Part shown: positions 22,770 through 34,300 of the stretch, one piece after another
Layout of the letters: each line of letters begins with the position of its first letter
Position numbering within the stretch: position 1 is the first letter of the stretch
Source of the DNA: Acephala macrosclerotiorum
Lineage: Eukaryota > Ascomycota > Leotiomycetes > Helotiales > Mollisiaceae
Direction: 5' to 3'
DNA: 64,000 bases
Assembly: GCA_014904845.1 (NCBI GenBank)
Contig: MU119319.1
Location: forward strand, 1 to 64,000
Made by a program: the position numbers and the translations under genes
Notes under the pieces: generated by a model
Database searches by the model: none
What the model was told of the DNA's origin: nothing
What the model saw: only the letters and a program-made list of their open reading frames with translations

Positions 22770-24096
22770 ATGTTGGCCAGATCATGCCTGCGCTCGACGC
22801 GCGCGGTCGGAGCTGTTCGGAATGGCGCGGTTAACACATCAAAGGTACGACAACACACCAATCTTCGATCAGGCAGGCGAGATGGAACTTCGGGCGGTGA
22901 TATGGGATAGAGGGATTGGATTCGAATTGAGTACTGACGATGGATACCACAGCGTGCCGCCTCTACGAGCTCCGAAGCCGCCTCTCCTTTCCGATTGAAC
23001 ATGGCCGGATCAGCTGCCACTGCTATTGCAATTGGATCAATGGCTTGGTACTATCATCTCTACGGCACAGAACTGCATGCCATGACACCGACCGAAGAAG
23101 GGTAGGTTACCGATGTGTTGGATTCGACCCAGGAATACCGATAGATGGATGGGCGAACGAGCCAAAGCTGATTATGGACAGTCTTCACCCAACAAAATAC
23201 CCTTGGGAGCATGCCGCATGGACCAAGACATTCGATCATCAAGCGTAAGAATGCTCTGCCATCGATTTAGGATGGTTTATTGACCCTTGCACAGTCTTCG
23301 TCGAGGTTTCCAAGTCTACCAAGAAGTCTGCTCATCCTGCCACTCCCTTTCCCGAATCCCATACAGAGCATTGGTCGGTGTCACTCACACTGTCGATGAA
23401 GCCAAGGCGATGGCAGAAGAGAACGAGTACGATACCGAGCCCAATGATGAGGGCGAAATCGAGAAGCGACCAGGAAAGCTCTCCGACTACCTCCCATCTC
23501 CTTACAAGAACGACGAGGCTGCGCGTGCTGCCAACAACGGTGCTTTGCCCCCAGATTTGAGCTTGATGGTCAAGGCCCGCCACGGTGGTTGCGATTACAT
23601 CTTCAGCTTGTTGACTGGCTACCCTGACGAGCCTCCCCCAGGAGTGAAGCTTCCAGATGGACTTAACTTCAACCCATACTTCCCTGGTACCGGTATCGCT
23701 ATGGCTCGTGTCCTTTACAACGATCTCGTCGAGTATGAAGATGGTACCCCTGCTTCTGCATCACAAATGGCAAAGGACGTGGTTGAGTTCCTGAACTGGT
23801 CTGCTGAGCCGGAGATGGATCAACGAAAGAAGATGGGATTGAAAGTTCTGGCTATCACTTCGCTGCTCACCGCTTTGAGCATCTGGGTCAAGCGATACAA
23901 GTGGTCTCCAATCAAGACAAGAAAGATTGCCTATGCTCCTCCCAAGTAAGTATTCCAATATCAAATCTGGAAGCTGTCTGAGAGCTCCAATCCAAGCCCC
24001 TGATACAATTTTCAATGTCACTCAGCTCCTCGAATATTCAAAAAGGCATATGCTAATTCGATGAACAGGATGGGCGGCAGACCTAATGGACACTAG
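22770..24096 (+). CDS. cyt1: Cytochrome c1, complex III heme subunit
   Basis: Transfers electrons from the Rieske protein to cytochrome c in the mitochondrial inner membrane. Exons are 22770-22844, 22953-23101, 23182-23244 and 23295-23945, with a likely last exon 24069-24096; introns are 108, 80, 50 and 123 bp. The N-terminus is a bipartite mitochondrial signal: a basic part ([18 protein letters not shown]) then the hydrophobic [18 protein letters not shown]. The heme-binding CSSCHS follows [24 protein letters not shown] supplies the axial Met. The C-terminal membrane anchor is [20 protein letters not shown]. Without the last splice the protein ends at PPK (stop 23947-23949, 313 aa). The stop overlaps a strong donor (AAGTAAGT), and splicing gives [11 protein letters not shown] (321 aa). 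Confidence 0.93.
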
Positions 24097-24580
24097 ATGG
24101 TGGAGTTTTCATTTGTTCTGGCGGAGCAGGAGGAACGAATTGTGCTACTAGTTATTTGTACAAAGCAGCGAGATGAAGGGAGCTTAGATGCTTCGTTGGA
24201 GGCATAGAGATCTTAGAAGTGCGTCTGTGCCAATATTTGAACCAAACTCTGCTCTACCTGCATCGTGAACAACAAATGTTCTGAAATGGCAGGGACTTTG
24301 GCATTCAAGCTGGAGACCCTCCAATGAAGGAACAAGACTTTATAGTACTCTCCCTTCTCACTCATCCGTGAGAATCTCAACTCGAACGAATCCCAATGTC
24401 CCTCACGTCCTAGTACTTTGGTTTTATCCAGCCTTACAATACTCTCATCTTGCCCTCACAATCTCTTATCGCAACTCTCGCTAAAACTTCTCGAAGCTCC
24501 ATCCATCAAGCTCTTCACAAAAATTTCCCCACCACCCTCTTTTTTCCCTCCTCTCCCACCGCCACCCTTTCAAACCATTG
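24097..24580. other. Intergenic, 5' leader of the basic-protein/glycosylase locus
   Basis: A pyrimidine-rich region in its second half (24440-24570), typical of a fungal core promoter and leader. No other feature was seen. Confidence 0.4.
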
Positions 24581-26786
24581 ATGTCCCAAAGCCCATCACA
24601 GGCATCAGATATATCCGAATTCGCAGCCTGGGAAAAATCGCATCCTTCGAATCTTGCGGAAGAAAATTCCCGCGAACAAAGCGTGTTGATGGCAGATATG
24701 GCGCGTCCGGAGAGGGTTTGGGGGGATAGGGATAGTAGTAATGATGCTAGGAGTTCTGCTTCGCCATCTCCGTTACCAGAACTGCCTGCTATGAAGGCGA
24801 GCGAGAAGGAGAGTCAGGACTTGGTAAGCGCATACTTACTTGGATGGTTACAGGGAAGGATTAAAGCTGATCGCTGTATTACAGGGAAAGGGAACAGATA
24901 ACGATGCACCACCTTCGAGCCAACCACGAGGAGATGAGGATAAAGTTAGGAGGCCGGCTGGGATGACGGAAGAGGAGTTTAAGAAGGCAAGGAAGGCGGC
25001 TAAGAAGGCGAGAAAGCAGGCTGCGAGGAAGGAGAAGGTCATGTCGCGAAAGGGTCTAGAGTCTATAGATAGGCAAGAGGGGGAGGCATCTGCGAAGGTG
25101 AAGAAAGCTCTTAAGGTGAAGAAGGATGCGAAGGGAGAGAAGTCTGCGGAGGGAGGGAAATCTTCGACGCCGAAGCAAGGAAAGCTGAAGCAGGTGCAGG
25201 GCAAGAAAGCTGCGAAGCCAGAGGAATCTGCGAAGCCAGTCGAATCTGCAGTGACAGAGGGGCTTGTTAAGCTAGAGGAAGTTGCAAAGCCAAAGCCAGT
25301 CCTGCAAGCCTCCACGGCAGTTTACGATGATAGGACGATAGATGTTAGCACAGAGGTTGAGGCAGGAGAAGCATCCGATGATGAGGAACCAATCAACACC
25401 AAACCCTCAAGAAGAGAAAAGAAAGCTGCGAAACAATCCACGATCTCACCTCACTTCGTTCCCAAACCAATGGCGGTTTCGAAGCAGGTCCAGCGGGAGA
25501 CACAAGATATGCCGAAGGAGATCAAGAAGATGCTTCAGAAAGCTGGAAAGGCTGTGAAGGATGCAGCCGTCGTCGTTGAGAAGACTGTTGAGGATAATGC
25601 GAAGGTTGTCAAGCCCAAGGCCAAGAAGTTAGAGAAAGTGGAGGAGGGAGAGAACAGTGAACCTGCTGCCGCAGATAGAGAGAAGAACAAGAAGAAGCGC
25701 AAGAGAGAGCGGAATCATAATCGGCTCGCAGAGGATGAAGCGAAGCCACAAATTTCGCAGTCCCCTGCTTCTCAATCAGTCGCAAATGCTACACCAACGA
25801 AGTCTCAAGGCTCAAAGGACAATGGAGAGACCCGAGAGTCAGGCCGTAAGAAGCCTCGTGGCGACCGAGGAAGAAACTCAAAGCCTGCCAAGCAAGTCGC
25901 GGAAGTTACAGAACCAGTTCTTGTCACTGAGGACATTGCTGCTAACACAGTCCCCGATGCACTCGAAGCAGAAGAGCCAGCACAGAAGAAGCGACGCCGT
26001 GATCGTGGCAGAAAATCTAAAGAGAAGCAGCCCGAAGATGTCGAAATGGCAGATCAGCCAGCTATCGCTGATTCCCAGACAGAAGTCCTGCCGTCCGAAA
26101 TTCAAAGCAGTGTTATAGAGGAGAGCCAAACTGCTGATCCGGAACCCGCGTCTCAGTCAGGAGAAAACGAGGGCGATGCCGGGAAGCCTCGCGAGAAGAG
26201 ACCTCGGCCACCTCGTGGGCAGCGAAAGAATGTTGAAGAGACTTCGAAGGAAAAAGAAGGTGCTCTTACTACCACGCTTGCTGATGTTGAGGTGGCGGAT
26301 GTGAAGGAAGATACTGTCGCCCCTATCGATGCAGGAGAGAAGACACCTACTTCCAAAAAGAAGAACTCCAAAAAGGGTCTGAACAGCGATAGTCAAATCA
26401 CTGTTGAAGATTCTCAGGCTACGGCCAGCCAAGTTACGCAGGAGATTTTCAACGACGTTGAGGACAAGGAGCCGAAGGAAGATCTTCAGGTCGACAGTCA
26501 AGCTATTGTTGAAGACTCACAAGCTACTCCATCAGCAAGCCATGTAATTGAGGGTGCGGGCGAGTCAAAGAAGTCGAAAATGAAGAAGCGGAATTCAGAG
26601 GGCAAGCAGAATCAAAGCCAGAGTCAAGAAACAAGTGGTCCGAATGAGAGCCAAGCCGACGGAGAACCGCTCAACGAACTTGCAGACACCAATTCCAAGT
26701 CACCCAAAGGTGGCAGGCGACTTCAAGCACGAAAAGCTTTCGGTTCCCAGGCATCACAGGAGGCGTCAAAAGCCAACCACTCGTAG
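24581..26786 (+). CDS. Large basic low-complexity protein, probably the N-terminal part of the MBD4-like glycosylase gene
   Basis: Exon 1 is 24581-24823 (MSQSPSQASDISEF). A 61-bp intron (24824-24884, GTAAGC..CAG) joins in phase to a long exon reading GKGTDNDAPPSSQPRGD. The product is dominated by Lys, Glu, Ala and Ser, with a basic patch MTEEEFKKARKAAKKARKQA, several bipartite nuclear-localisation-like clusters (KKRRRDRGRKSKEK, NKKKRKRERNH) and repeated VEDSQAT motifs. It is intrinsically disordered and nuclear by composition. The frame stops at 26784-26786, but another frame, open from about 26648, continues with VEDQDSTGGEALLDN into the glycosylase ORF. The two are most simply one gene with a small intron or a sequence frameshift near 26.7 kb. 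Confidence 0.6.
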
Positions 26787-29068
26787 AAGACCAGGACTCT
26801 ACGGGTGGTGAGGCGCTCCTGGACAATATTCCAAGTGCGAAGGACAGTGTTGAGTATGATGACGAGTTCGAGGGGTTTGGGAGTGAGCCCGAGCAGGAGG
26901 ATATTGTACGGGATGCGTTAAGCGAGGTGATGGATGAAGCTATTCCCAACGACATCGTCGATTCGGACGACGAGAACAATGCCGAAGATTTCAACCCTTA
27001 CTATGATGATGACGTAATCGACCATGCCGAGACTGCTGCGCCACGTACACCAACTCCTGAAGCCCAAGCAACCATCGTCGCCACGTCTCTGAGGGCTCCT
27101 GTCTCTCCTATTGAAGCCAATTTCTCCCCAGCCCCAACCAACGAAGATATGCCACCTCCAGCACCAATTGATGACAATGATTCTATGTCTAGCTTTGCCA
27201 GCCATGGCTCACCAGACGAGGGAAATAGTGAGGACGAGCCGGCAAATCCAGACCTCTTTACAACCCTGGTGACAAGAGGAAGACTGTCAACGATTGCTGT
27301 CGAACTGCCCATTCACAAGCCTGCAGAACACTCCATAAGCCCCACTTCGGCTACGAAAAAAAGAACTCTCTCAGACTTAGCACGTGACAGCCATGGAAGA
27401 TTCGCCCCAAAAGATCCATCGTCTCGAGAGCCATCGATCTCTACGCCCAAGACAAAGCGGGCTCGAAGATCTTCTATATCGGTGTCTGCCTCGGCAAGGA
27501 AAGCAATGTCTCAAGAAAGGGATGTTCATGGGAGATTTGCCAAGGATCCAGGTTCTGGAGAAGCAGTAAGGTCTTCTTCCCAACCGAACCAAATCCGAAG
27601 CGAGTCTTTGTCAACGCCGGTATCAAGATCAATGCAAGCCATGTCCCAAGAACGAGATGGTAAAGGAAGGTTTGCCTCTAAAGACGCGCTGTCATCTCAA
27701 CCTGCAGAGATAGTCAAACCCAAGCCCAAGAAACAGTACCGGAAATCTGTATTAGCAGGTGATCTCAAATTTCTTCTTGGGACACCAACTCAACCTGTCG
27801 CGCCCTCTTCGTCGAAGAAGAAACCCGAGTCTGCTAAGCCTCATACACCTCAGCAGAGAGATTCGAAAGGGAGATTTGGTTCAAAGAGGGATTCAGCCAC
27901 ACCGCCGCCTCAACACGATGTCCAGCCGGGATCGCAGAGATCATCAACATCGCCGCTTCATCAAGATACCTTAGCAGAACTCAACAGATCATCCACCTCG
28001 CCACTCGATCCTGAGACGAGAGCCGAACTAGAGAGACAGTGCCAACAGGAGTATTCAGCCAAGCAGGAAGACCTTATCGATGAAGCCGTGCCAAAACCAA
28101 AGAAGGCCAAAAGACAACCTGTCAAGTCACCTTTCTTCCCTCAGCAGACAACGCCATCCAAGGCTCAGAAGTCCGAGGCAAATAATGACAATGGCGAGGG
28201 CTCCATCCAGCCTCAAACTCCTAACCGAAGCTTTGATGATCTCGCATCATCCCAGACACAAGGAGCAGAGAAGAAGAGAACTTCAGCCACGATCGTTTCC
28301 TGCATCCCCTTCCCACCTCTTTCGGCGCCTCACTTCGGCCTGATCCAAGAGAAGCTCGCTCACGACCCGTTCCGTCTTTTGATTGCGGTCACATTCCTCA
28401 TTCGTACTCACGGCAAGCACGCTATCCCCGTCTTCTTCGAACTGATGGAGAAATATCCGACCCCAGAGTCGCTTGTCAATGCCAAAGTAGAAGATATCGT
28501 TCCCATCATTCGACATTTGGGTCTTCAGAATCAGCGCGCGCAGACGTACAAGACGTATGCTGAGACCTGGCTCGATAACCCGCCAACGAAAGGTAAGCGC
28601 TATCCTGTGAAGGGATACCCTGATCCAGAATCAGCACGGAATGTCAAGAAAGATGAGATACTCTCTGATGAGGATGAACGTCATGCATGGGAGATTGGAC
28701 ACATGACCTCGGGACCCTACGCTATCGATTCCTGGCGGATCTTCTGCAGAGATAAGTTGCGAGGCGTTGCTGATAGCTGGAATGGTGAAGGTACATCAGA
28801 AGGGTTTCAGCCGGAATGGATGCGTGTTGTGCCGGAAGACAAGGAACTTAGAGCATATTTGAGATGGATGTGGTTGAAGGAGGGGTTTGAGTGGGACCCG
28901 TTCACAGGTGACAAAGAGGTCGCAAGTCCAGAGTTGATGCGGGCTGCTATGGAGGGTAGGATTGCCTGGGATGACCAAGGCGGCATGAGGATCATCGACG
29001 AGGGCGAGGAGGTAGCCCCAGGTGTCGCGTCACAGACAGCTGCTCTGAGGGACATGTTGGATGAGTGA
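26648..29068 (+). CDS. MBD4-like HhH-GPD DNA glycosylase (C-terminal part of a long gene or separate gene)
   Basis: The C-terminal 230 residues match the MBD4/thymine-DNA-glycosylase branch of the HhH-GPD fold: QEKLAHDPFRLLIAVTFLIR, THGKHAIPVFFELMEKYPTP, IIRHLGLQNQRAQTYKTYA and YAIDSWRIFCRDKLRG. The last matches human MBD4 GNDSYRIFC, whose Asp is catalytic. Such enzymes remove T or U opposite G. No methyl-CpG-binding domain is visible. Upstream lies a disordered region with four copies of a D-x-x-GRF motif (DSHGRFAPKD, RDVHGRFAKD, RDGKGRFASKD, RDSKGRFGSK), each in basic context and possibly DNA-binding. The frame is open without an ATG upstream of 26927, where the first Met is at 26930. A start inside the preceding ORF through splicing is therefore more likely. 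Confidence 0.8.
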   Translation, partial: EPSRRRTAQRTCRHQFQVTQRWQATSSTKSFRFPGITGGVKSQPLVEDQDSTGGEALLDNIPSAKDSVEYDDEFEGFGSEPEQEDIVRDALSEVMDEAIPNDIVDSDDENNAEDFNPYYDDDVIDHAETAAPRTPTPEAQATIVATSLRAPVSPIEANFSPAPTNEDMPPPAPIDDNDSMSSFASHGSPDEGNSEDEPANPDLFTTLVTRGRLSTIAVELPIHKPAEHSISPTSATKKRTLSDLARDSHGRFAPKDPSSREPSISTPKTKRARRSSISVSASARKAMSQERDVHGRFAKDPGSGEAVRSSSQPNQIRSESLSTPVSRSMQAMSQERDGKGRFASKDALSSQPAEIVKPKPKKQYRKSVLAGDLKFLLGTPTQPVAPSSSKKKPESAKPHTPQQRDSKGRFGSKRDSATPPPQHDVQPGSQRSSTSPLHQDTLAELNRSSTSPLDPETRAELERQCQQEYSAKQEDLIDEAVPKPKKAKRQPVKSPFFPQQTTPSKAQKSEANNDNGEGSIQPQTPNRSFDDLASSQTQGAEKKRTSATIVSCIPFPPLSAPHFGLIQEKLAHDPFRLLIAVTFLIRTHGKHAIPVFFELMEKYPTPESLVNAKVEDIVPIIRHLGLQNQRAQTYKTYAETWLDNPPTKGKRYPVKGYPDPESARNVKKDEILSDEDERHAWEIGHMTSGPYAIDSWRIFCRDKLRGVADSWNGEGTSEGFQPEWMRVVPEDKELRAYLRWMWLKEGFEWDPFTGDKEVASPELMRAAMEGRIAWDDQGGMRIIDEGEEVAPGVASQTAALRDMLDE

Positions 29069-29280
29069 TGTCGAATGTACAGGATATGGAGTGACTTGAT
29101 GGCGGTGTTTGCTTGGCTCACATATGCTGCCGAGCTCCAATTGGAGCTCGATGTCAAGTCACATTGTACAATATAGGGAGAGACTTTGCTTCTTTGTTTT
29201 ATACCCAAGTCAAATCCAGAATGAGGGTCTGGTTTTTCATGGGCGTCTGGCTTTTCCTCCACAATTTCTGCATTTCCTTC

Positions 29281-30111
29281 TCATTTCTTTTCCGGCCTCC
29301 AAATCATCCCCCAGATCGTTACCCCAGGTCCACCCTCAGCCGGATTCCCCGTCGCATCACACTTCCCCACACCCAATTTAATGGTATCAATCAGCACAAA
29401 CCCCAACCTCTCATAAAGCTTGCGAGCATACTCCGTCCCAGCTTCCAGATAGATTGGTAATTGCTGCTCAGTGGCTACCTCTTTATACCGATTCACAATA
29501 TGAGTGCAGAGTCCTCTCCCTCGGGCAGAGGCATGTGTACCTAGGAAGAAAATGTAGAAATATTTGTCTCCTTTGGAGAAGACTTTCTTTTTGCAAGCTG
29601 TTGTCGCGACACCTAGTTCCTTGAACATTTTCTTCGCCCGCACCCGTCAGCTATAATCTCTCTTCACCCTCCTCTCACACAATCATAAAGCTTGAAAGGA
29701 AATGTTGGAGGCCATACCTGATACCCCAACCACCCAACCTTCCAAAAGATACTCAACGCCCCACCCTGAATTGCAATCCACGCATCCCTCAAATCAGCAC
29801 CAGGCGGCAACATCACACCACAACTCTTCCAATCATCGATTTCCTCGATTGTACCTTTGTGGCTGGTGGATATTTTGAGGAGAGTCTCGAAGTAGCTTGG
29901 GAGATAGGCTTTGCGGTCTGAGAGCGTGAGGGAGGAGAGCATGTAGGTTATTGTTGGGTCTGTTTCGAATGCGTGAACGAGAAGGTGGGAGGCGCGGGGG
30001 ATGTATTCTGGGATTGTGTGAGCTTTACTTGTCCCAGCGGTGTTGGGGACTTTGAATGGAGGAGGGTTGCGTAGTACCTTTCCCGCTAGACGTTATTTTG
30101 GGGTCTGCCAT
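29281..30111 (-). CDS. GNAT-family N-acetyltransferase
   Basis: The 3' exon is 29631-29281 and the preceding exon ends at 29718. The 86-bp intron (GTATGG..AAG) joins as WLGYQ-KMFKELGVATTACK. The acetyl-CoA-binding region reads GTHASARGRGLCTHIVNRYK, followed by PIYLEAGTEYARKLYERLGF, a standard GNAT C-terminus. Upstream sequence in the same frame (VPNTAGTSKAHTIPEYIPRA, ASHLLVHAFETDPTITYML) is also family-like, but no ATG lies in that frame. The nearest ATG, at 30111 (MADPKITSSGK), is one frame off and would need an implausibly short 28-bp intron, so the start is unresolved (frameshift or missing small exon). The substrate cannot be inferred. Confidence 0.75.
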
Positions 30112-31130
30112 TTTGTCGTTGATCGCACTTCCTCAAAAGTCAAAGTAAGAGTATATTATATAGCTTCACAGCGGCGCTGCCTTTCAGATGAAGCTCACAA
30201 TTTTGTCCGGCTAGCGTTGTGCGGAGTTGCTCGAGCCGGATGTTCGAGTGTCGCTCAGACTTCGACCCTCAATTCCTAAACCGAACAAAAGCTTCTGCTG
30301 CTTACAGCTAGCCATAAGGTAGACCCTAATATTTATACAGCGATCAAAGACATCCATGCTACAACATATGTTGCCAGAATCCGGGAATGACGAGGCCGGC
30401 TACTGGGTACCAGTATTCTCGGGCAGTTCCTTGGTCACAGCTGTTCCGAATCGAAAGAAACAAAGCTCATACCCTTAGCTTGCTACATTAAGCATACCCG
30501 ATTAGGCGAACAAGATGTCGAGGGGAGGTATGTCGGACCACGTGGAAATGTTGACATGACCGGCCGGCCGGCTTGGCAGCCCCTGAGTTGGCAGCGGAAT
30601 TTTAGCGAACTCTCCCCCTGAAAACGACTTATCGGCCCCGCTGGACACAAGTGTTACGGGAAGACGTTTGTTGTGCCAAATATAAGTTCCAGAAAATGGT
30701 CCTAAGTTACTAGAAGTCTCGATAGAATCCAATAGAGGCTCTCAAACAACGTACACACCTTCGCAAGATTGGCGAGATCTAACAAAGAGTTATGCTTACC
30801 TGTTCCTCTTAACAGGAAGGCACGCTTCAGGTCCTGGTGAGCGGCATTTTCAGACTCACACGTTTTGGAATGGTTCATATTATTCGTAGTTCTAAATTAC
30901 AGTGTTTCATTTCTATCATCCCGCAGCTGTCTAAGGTCCTTCTCCCATGCCTTTTCATATTTCTTATCCTCGGAAGCTTGTTAATCTCGCGTTGCCAAGT
31001 TGACAACGTTGAACACTGAATGAATTAATGCTGAAATGTGGCTTCAGGGAGTCCGAAATTTTCATGCTGGTGGAAATGAATGTTCTGGGCTTCTTGGAAC
31101 TTTCGCGTGCTGCTGTCTAGCTCAAAGGAA
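30112..31130. other. Intergenic; start of the gene-poor region
   Basis: A minus-strand ORF at 30502-30732 and a plus-strand one at 30837-31019 have no recognisable domain. No supported gene was found. Confidence 0.35.
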
Positions 31131-31370
31131 TTAAAATTTTTGCTTGTCTTCTAGCAACTTCGTACTCATTTCGAAACCGTTGGTGTACTGCAGCCCCAAA
31201 TGGCGAAAGCCATCTTCAAGTGCCCTCAAATATGCCAGTAAATCTGCATAACCCTTGACGCCTGAGATGGTATTATCGGTGAGCACGACAGCGCCACGTC
31301 GAAGGTGAGGCTAGACGGTCTTGAGTGTTGGTAACTTGGCGATAGTAGCATATAATCCAACACCATGGGG
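31131..31370 (-). pseudogene. O-methyltransferase relic (C-terminal fragment)
   Basis: The minus frame reads AKLPTLKTV-stop-PHLRRGAVVLTDNTISGVKGY, then ADLLAYLRALEDGFRHLGL and QYTNGFEMS, ending at TAA 31131-31133. This is the C-terminal part of a class I SAM-dependent O-methyltransferase (the LRxGAVVxTDNT block and the NGFEMS end are typical of the fungal family-3 type). A TAG at 31311-31313 interrupts it. The SAM-binding N-terminal half is not recognisable upstream. It is a truncated, nonsense-mutated remnant. Confidence 0.6.
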
Positions 31371-34300
31371 CAGATAGAAGCTCGATGTGTCTGGTTACTG
31401 GGAGGTAACCATCCCGAACCAGTTCCTTTCCCTTTCCAACTGCTCTAGCAGGCTTGGCCTTGTTCTATGTGTGCAACGGCTCGTGTTATGGGCTAAAATC
31501 AGTTTTGTTAGCTTATAATCTGCTTGAAAGGAATGTTCAATATGCTGTGAACATGAAAATAGTTTGTGGGGTCTGCCGGCCATCTTTCTTTCCGTCCAGT
31601 TGCACCATGGACCTCCTTGCCCGCCTATAATGCTTCAGATTCTCGAATCGTATCGTTTTGAAGGGAAGGGATTAAGAGCTTACGCATAAAGATCCCTAGA
31701 ACTCCACGCCGTGGCATGTCGCGTTATCTGTGCACAGCAGTGACGTACTCTTTTATTTCCCGGATATCTATAGCAGAAGCCATCGGATCTTGAGCAGCGT
31801 TGTTTCCGAGAGTCGCCAGCTCACTGTAGGATGCTCGTAGATGTGGGGTATGGTACCTGATGCCTCTGCTTTCGTGTCTACAATGCTTCGAGCTGTCAGA
31901 TGATGTCAATTTGGTATCGAGAATGGTAGCAGGGGATGGACAATTTTGTTCTGTGGCATGTATTTTTTGGCAGACACAGGGTCCCACGTACCATTAGGGA
32001 CATCTCAATTCACAAACATCCATTACAAATCCTCAATCATTCACAAATAACAAGGGAGTACTTTGCTCCTTCTGGCAATCATCTAGAGTTTCCACTGTCC
32101 GCCGCGTCTACATGGTATTGCGCGTTTTTTGTGTCGTACGCTGTCGTCCGTGTTTGGTAGATGAATGACAGTGAAGGCAAGCTCGAGATCGGTATTTGCG
32201 GAGTGTGAAAGCATTTGTCGGCGGACGATTATGAGGTTGTGATATTGACGGTTAGGGAGGAGATGAAAGCGCGAAGGTTTTAACGTCCCAAACGAGGTGA
32301 GGAGAAGAGTTTGCAAGCGAACCCAGCTTCTACTGCCATACAAGGTTATAACATCGGGTCTCCAATGATCACACCCCTATCAGATCACCGAAAAAAACAA
32401 TTGGAGGATGGTATTGGCAGACTCGGCGTTTCATTTCAGAATCAACACAAGAATACAATAGGTCAGCAAAATCTACGTCCTTCTTCCGAGCTATCTGCAA
32501 GTGAAATGTCAATGAATCAGATTTTCGCAATTCACTGTGCCCCAATACTAACATTCTCTATACAGATTCCTGGCTCATGGTACAGCTTTCCGTCGCTTCC
32601 CTCTTCGACAACGCACACATTCATCCACCATATCGAACTCCCCTGGGACCTCAAAGCCCCTGACAAACCCTGCAAACTAGCAGCGCTCCCCACCGCCAAA
32701 TTTCCGAAATCATTGGTGGATCATGACATGGTCCTCGCTGGACACTGGCCTTGAGTGAGAACGGTGGTTCTTTCGAACTCAGCATTCCGACAAAGCCCAG
32801 GCTCTGTCTCCCTCGCCTGCGCCCAGTTGGTCCAGAGAAGCCATCACATCCTCTCCAGTTCCTCCTCAAGGTGTTCTTGTAAGTATTTCTTTGTTGTTTT
32901 ATTTTATGTCGATTCCATTTAATCTTCCAAAAAATTTTCAAGTTTTGACTTGGCTCCTTGTTTTCCTGTTGAGGTTTCAAGATCCCAGATATATGTTCGT
33001 TCTATGATTAGTTTTTTCAGTTCAGTTTGAGGATAAATAACTAAACAATTATTATAGTACCCAGCTCGAAACCAACTTCAGTTCAACAAGGCAGGGTGTC
33101 GCGCGCTAGTGTACGCAGTAGAAGAAAGCCAAGAGGTAATCTTAAAAGCAGAGAGAGAAGTAAGTTGCCAATTCTTTCCAGACTGTTTTGGAATAATTAC
33201 CAACTTTGGGATAGGCTGGAAAGTTGGAAAGAGCATTGGGAGAGAGTGTGGTGATGGATTTCTTCTTTATTTTATCACTTTTCGAAATGCAAACTAACGA
33301 TCAACAGGCAGATAAATTCTTTAGCAAGATCCAGGGTAGACTTCTTTACGAGTTTCCAAGTACGGTTATGGTTGATTTCTTCGCTTGTACGGCGATTAGT
33401 GTATGGTTTTCTTGTCGCTAGGCGTTGGATTTTTAGATTTAGAACAAGGGACCTTTCTTGTGAATTGTTCTGGAACGGAATAAGTTTTGGAAGAGTAGTA
33501 TCCCGGTCGTTATACCCATAGAAATAGTCCTTAAGAAATTGAGAAGAGGGGTCTTCTTCTGTTAAGTGGACTCCCATCTCCAGTACGTGGCGCATGCAGC
33601 TGGACCGATGATCCCAAAAACGACTGTTTCTGCCACGAGAGAGATGATACTAGAATCAGGCCTGCTGCCACTTCCAGAATAACCCTCTGTTCGAGGGACT
33701 TTGAGCACTTGGCTGAGTTGCACTTCTACGCCGGTGGCAGTTCCAAAATTGCAATGCCCTACAGTAAGATCTAATACGAGCTTTCCAAGTGCAGACATAG
33801 AAACAAAGAGATCTACTACTAGCAAAGGGCCTCACTGTGCTCTATGAACCCAACCGAGACAATTTGTCTGATATCCAGTTTTTCCTGGCTTCTTCTATCG
33901 ACTAGCTATTAAGTGGCGTTGTTCCCCCCCCCCCCTAGATAACATAAAGTCAATTCGACTCTCGGAAAATGCGTCGACTACTTGCCTTACCTCAGATTGA
34001 TCATAATGTGTTGATATACCGTAGGTTTGAGGTCAGTTCTTGAACGATGGAAGAGGCAGCTTTCGTTTCCTGGCATATCCCCACAGTGAGCTAAGAGGAG
34101 GGGTTTCGAAATTCGACTTTGAGGTTCGTTTCGATTACTGTTATTTCGAGTTTGCTTAGAAGATTGCAAAGCAACATGAGTTGCGCGTTGTTTTACCCAT
34201 GTCTTGCAATGAAGATTTGTCCATCCTTGCGATGCAAAGCTCTATTTCGTTATCTTGGGCGAAGGACATTTTATTTTCAAAACTTCAATCAATTCACTTG

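Noticed and set aside
25878..28516. Several minus-strand ORFs of 70-155 codons opposite the basic-protein/glycosylase gene
   Set aside because: They are shadow frames of the plus-strand low-complexity coding sequence.
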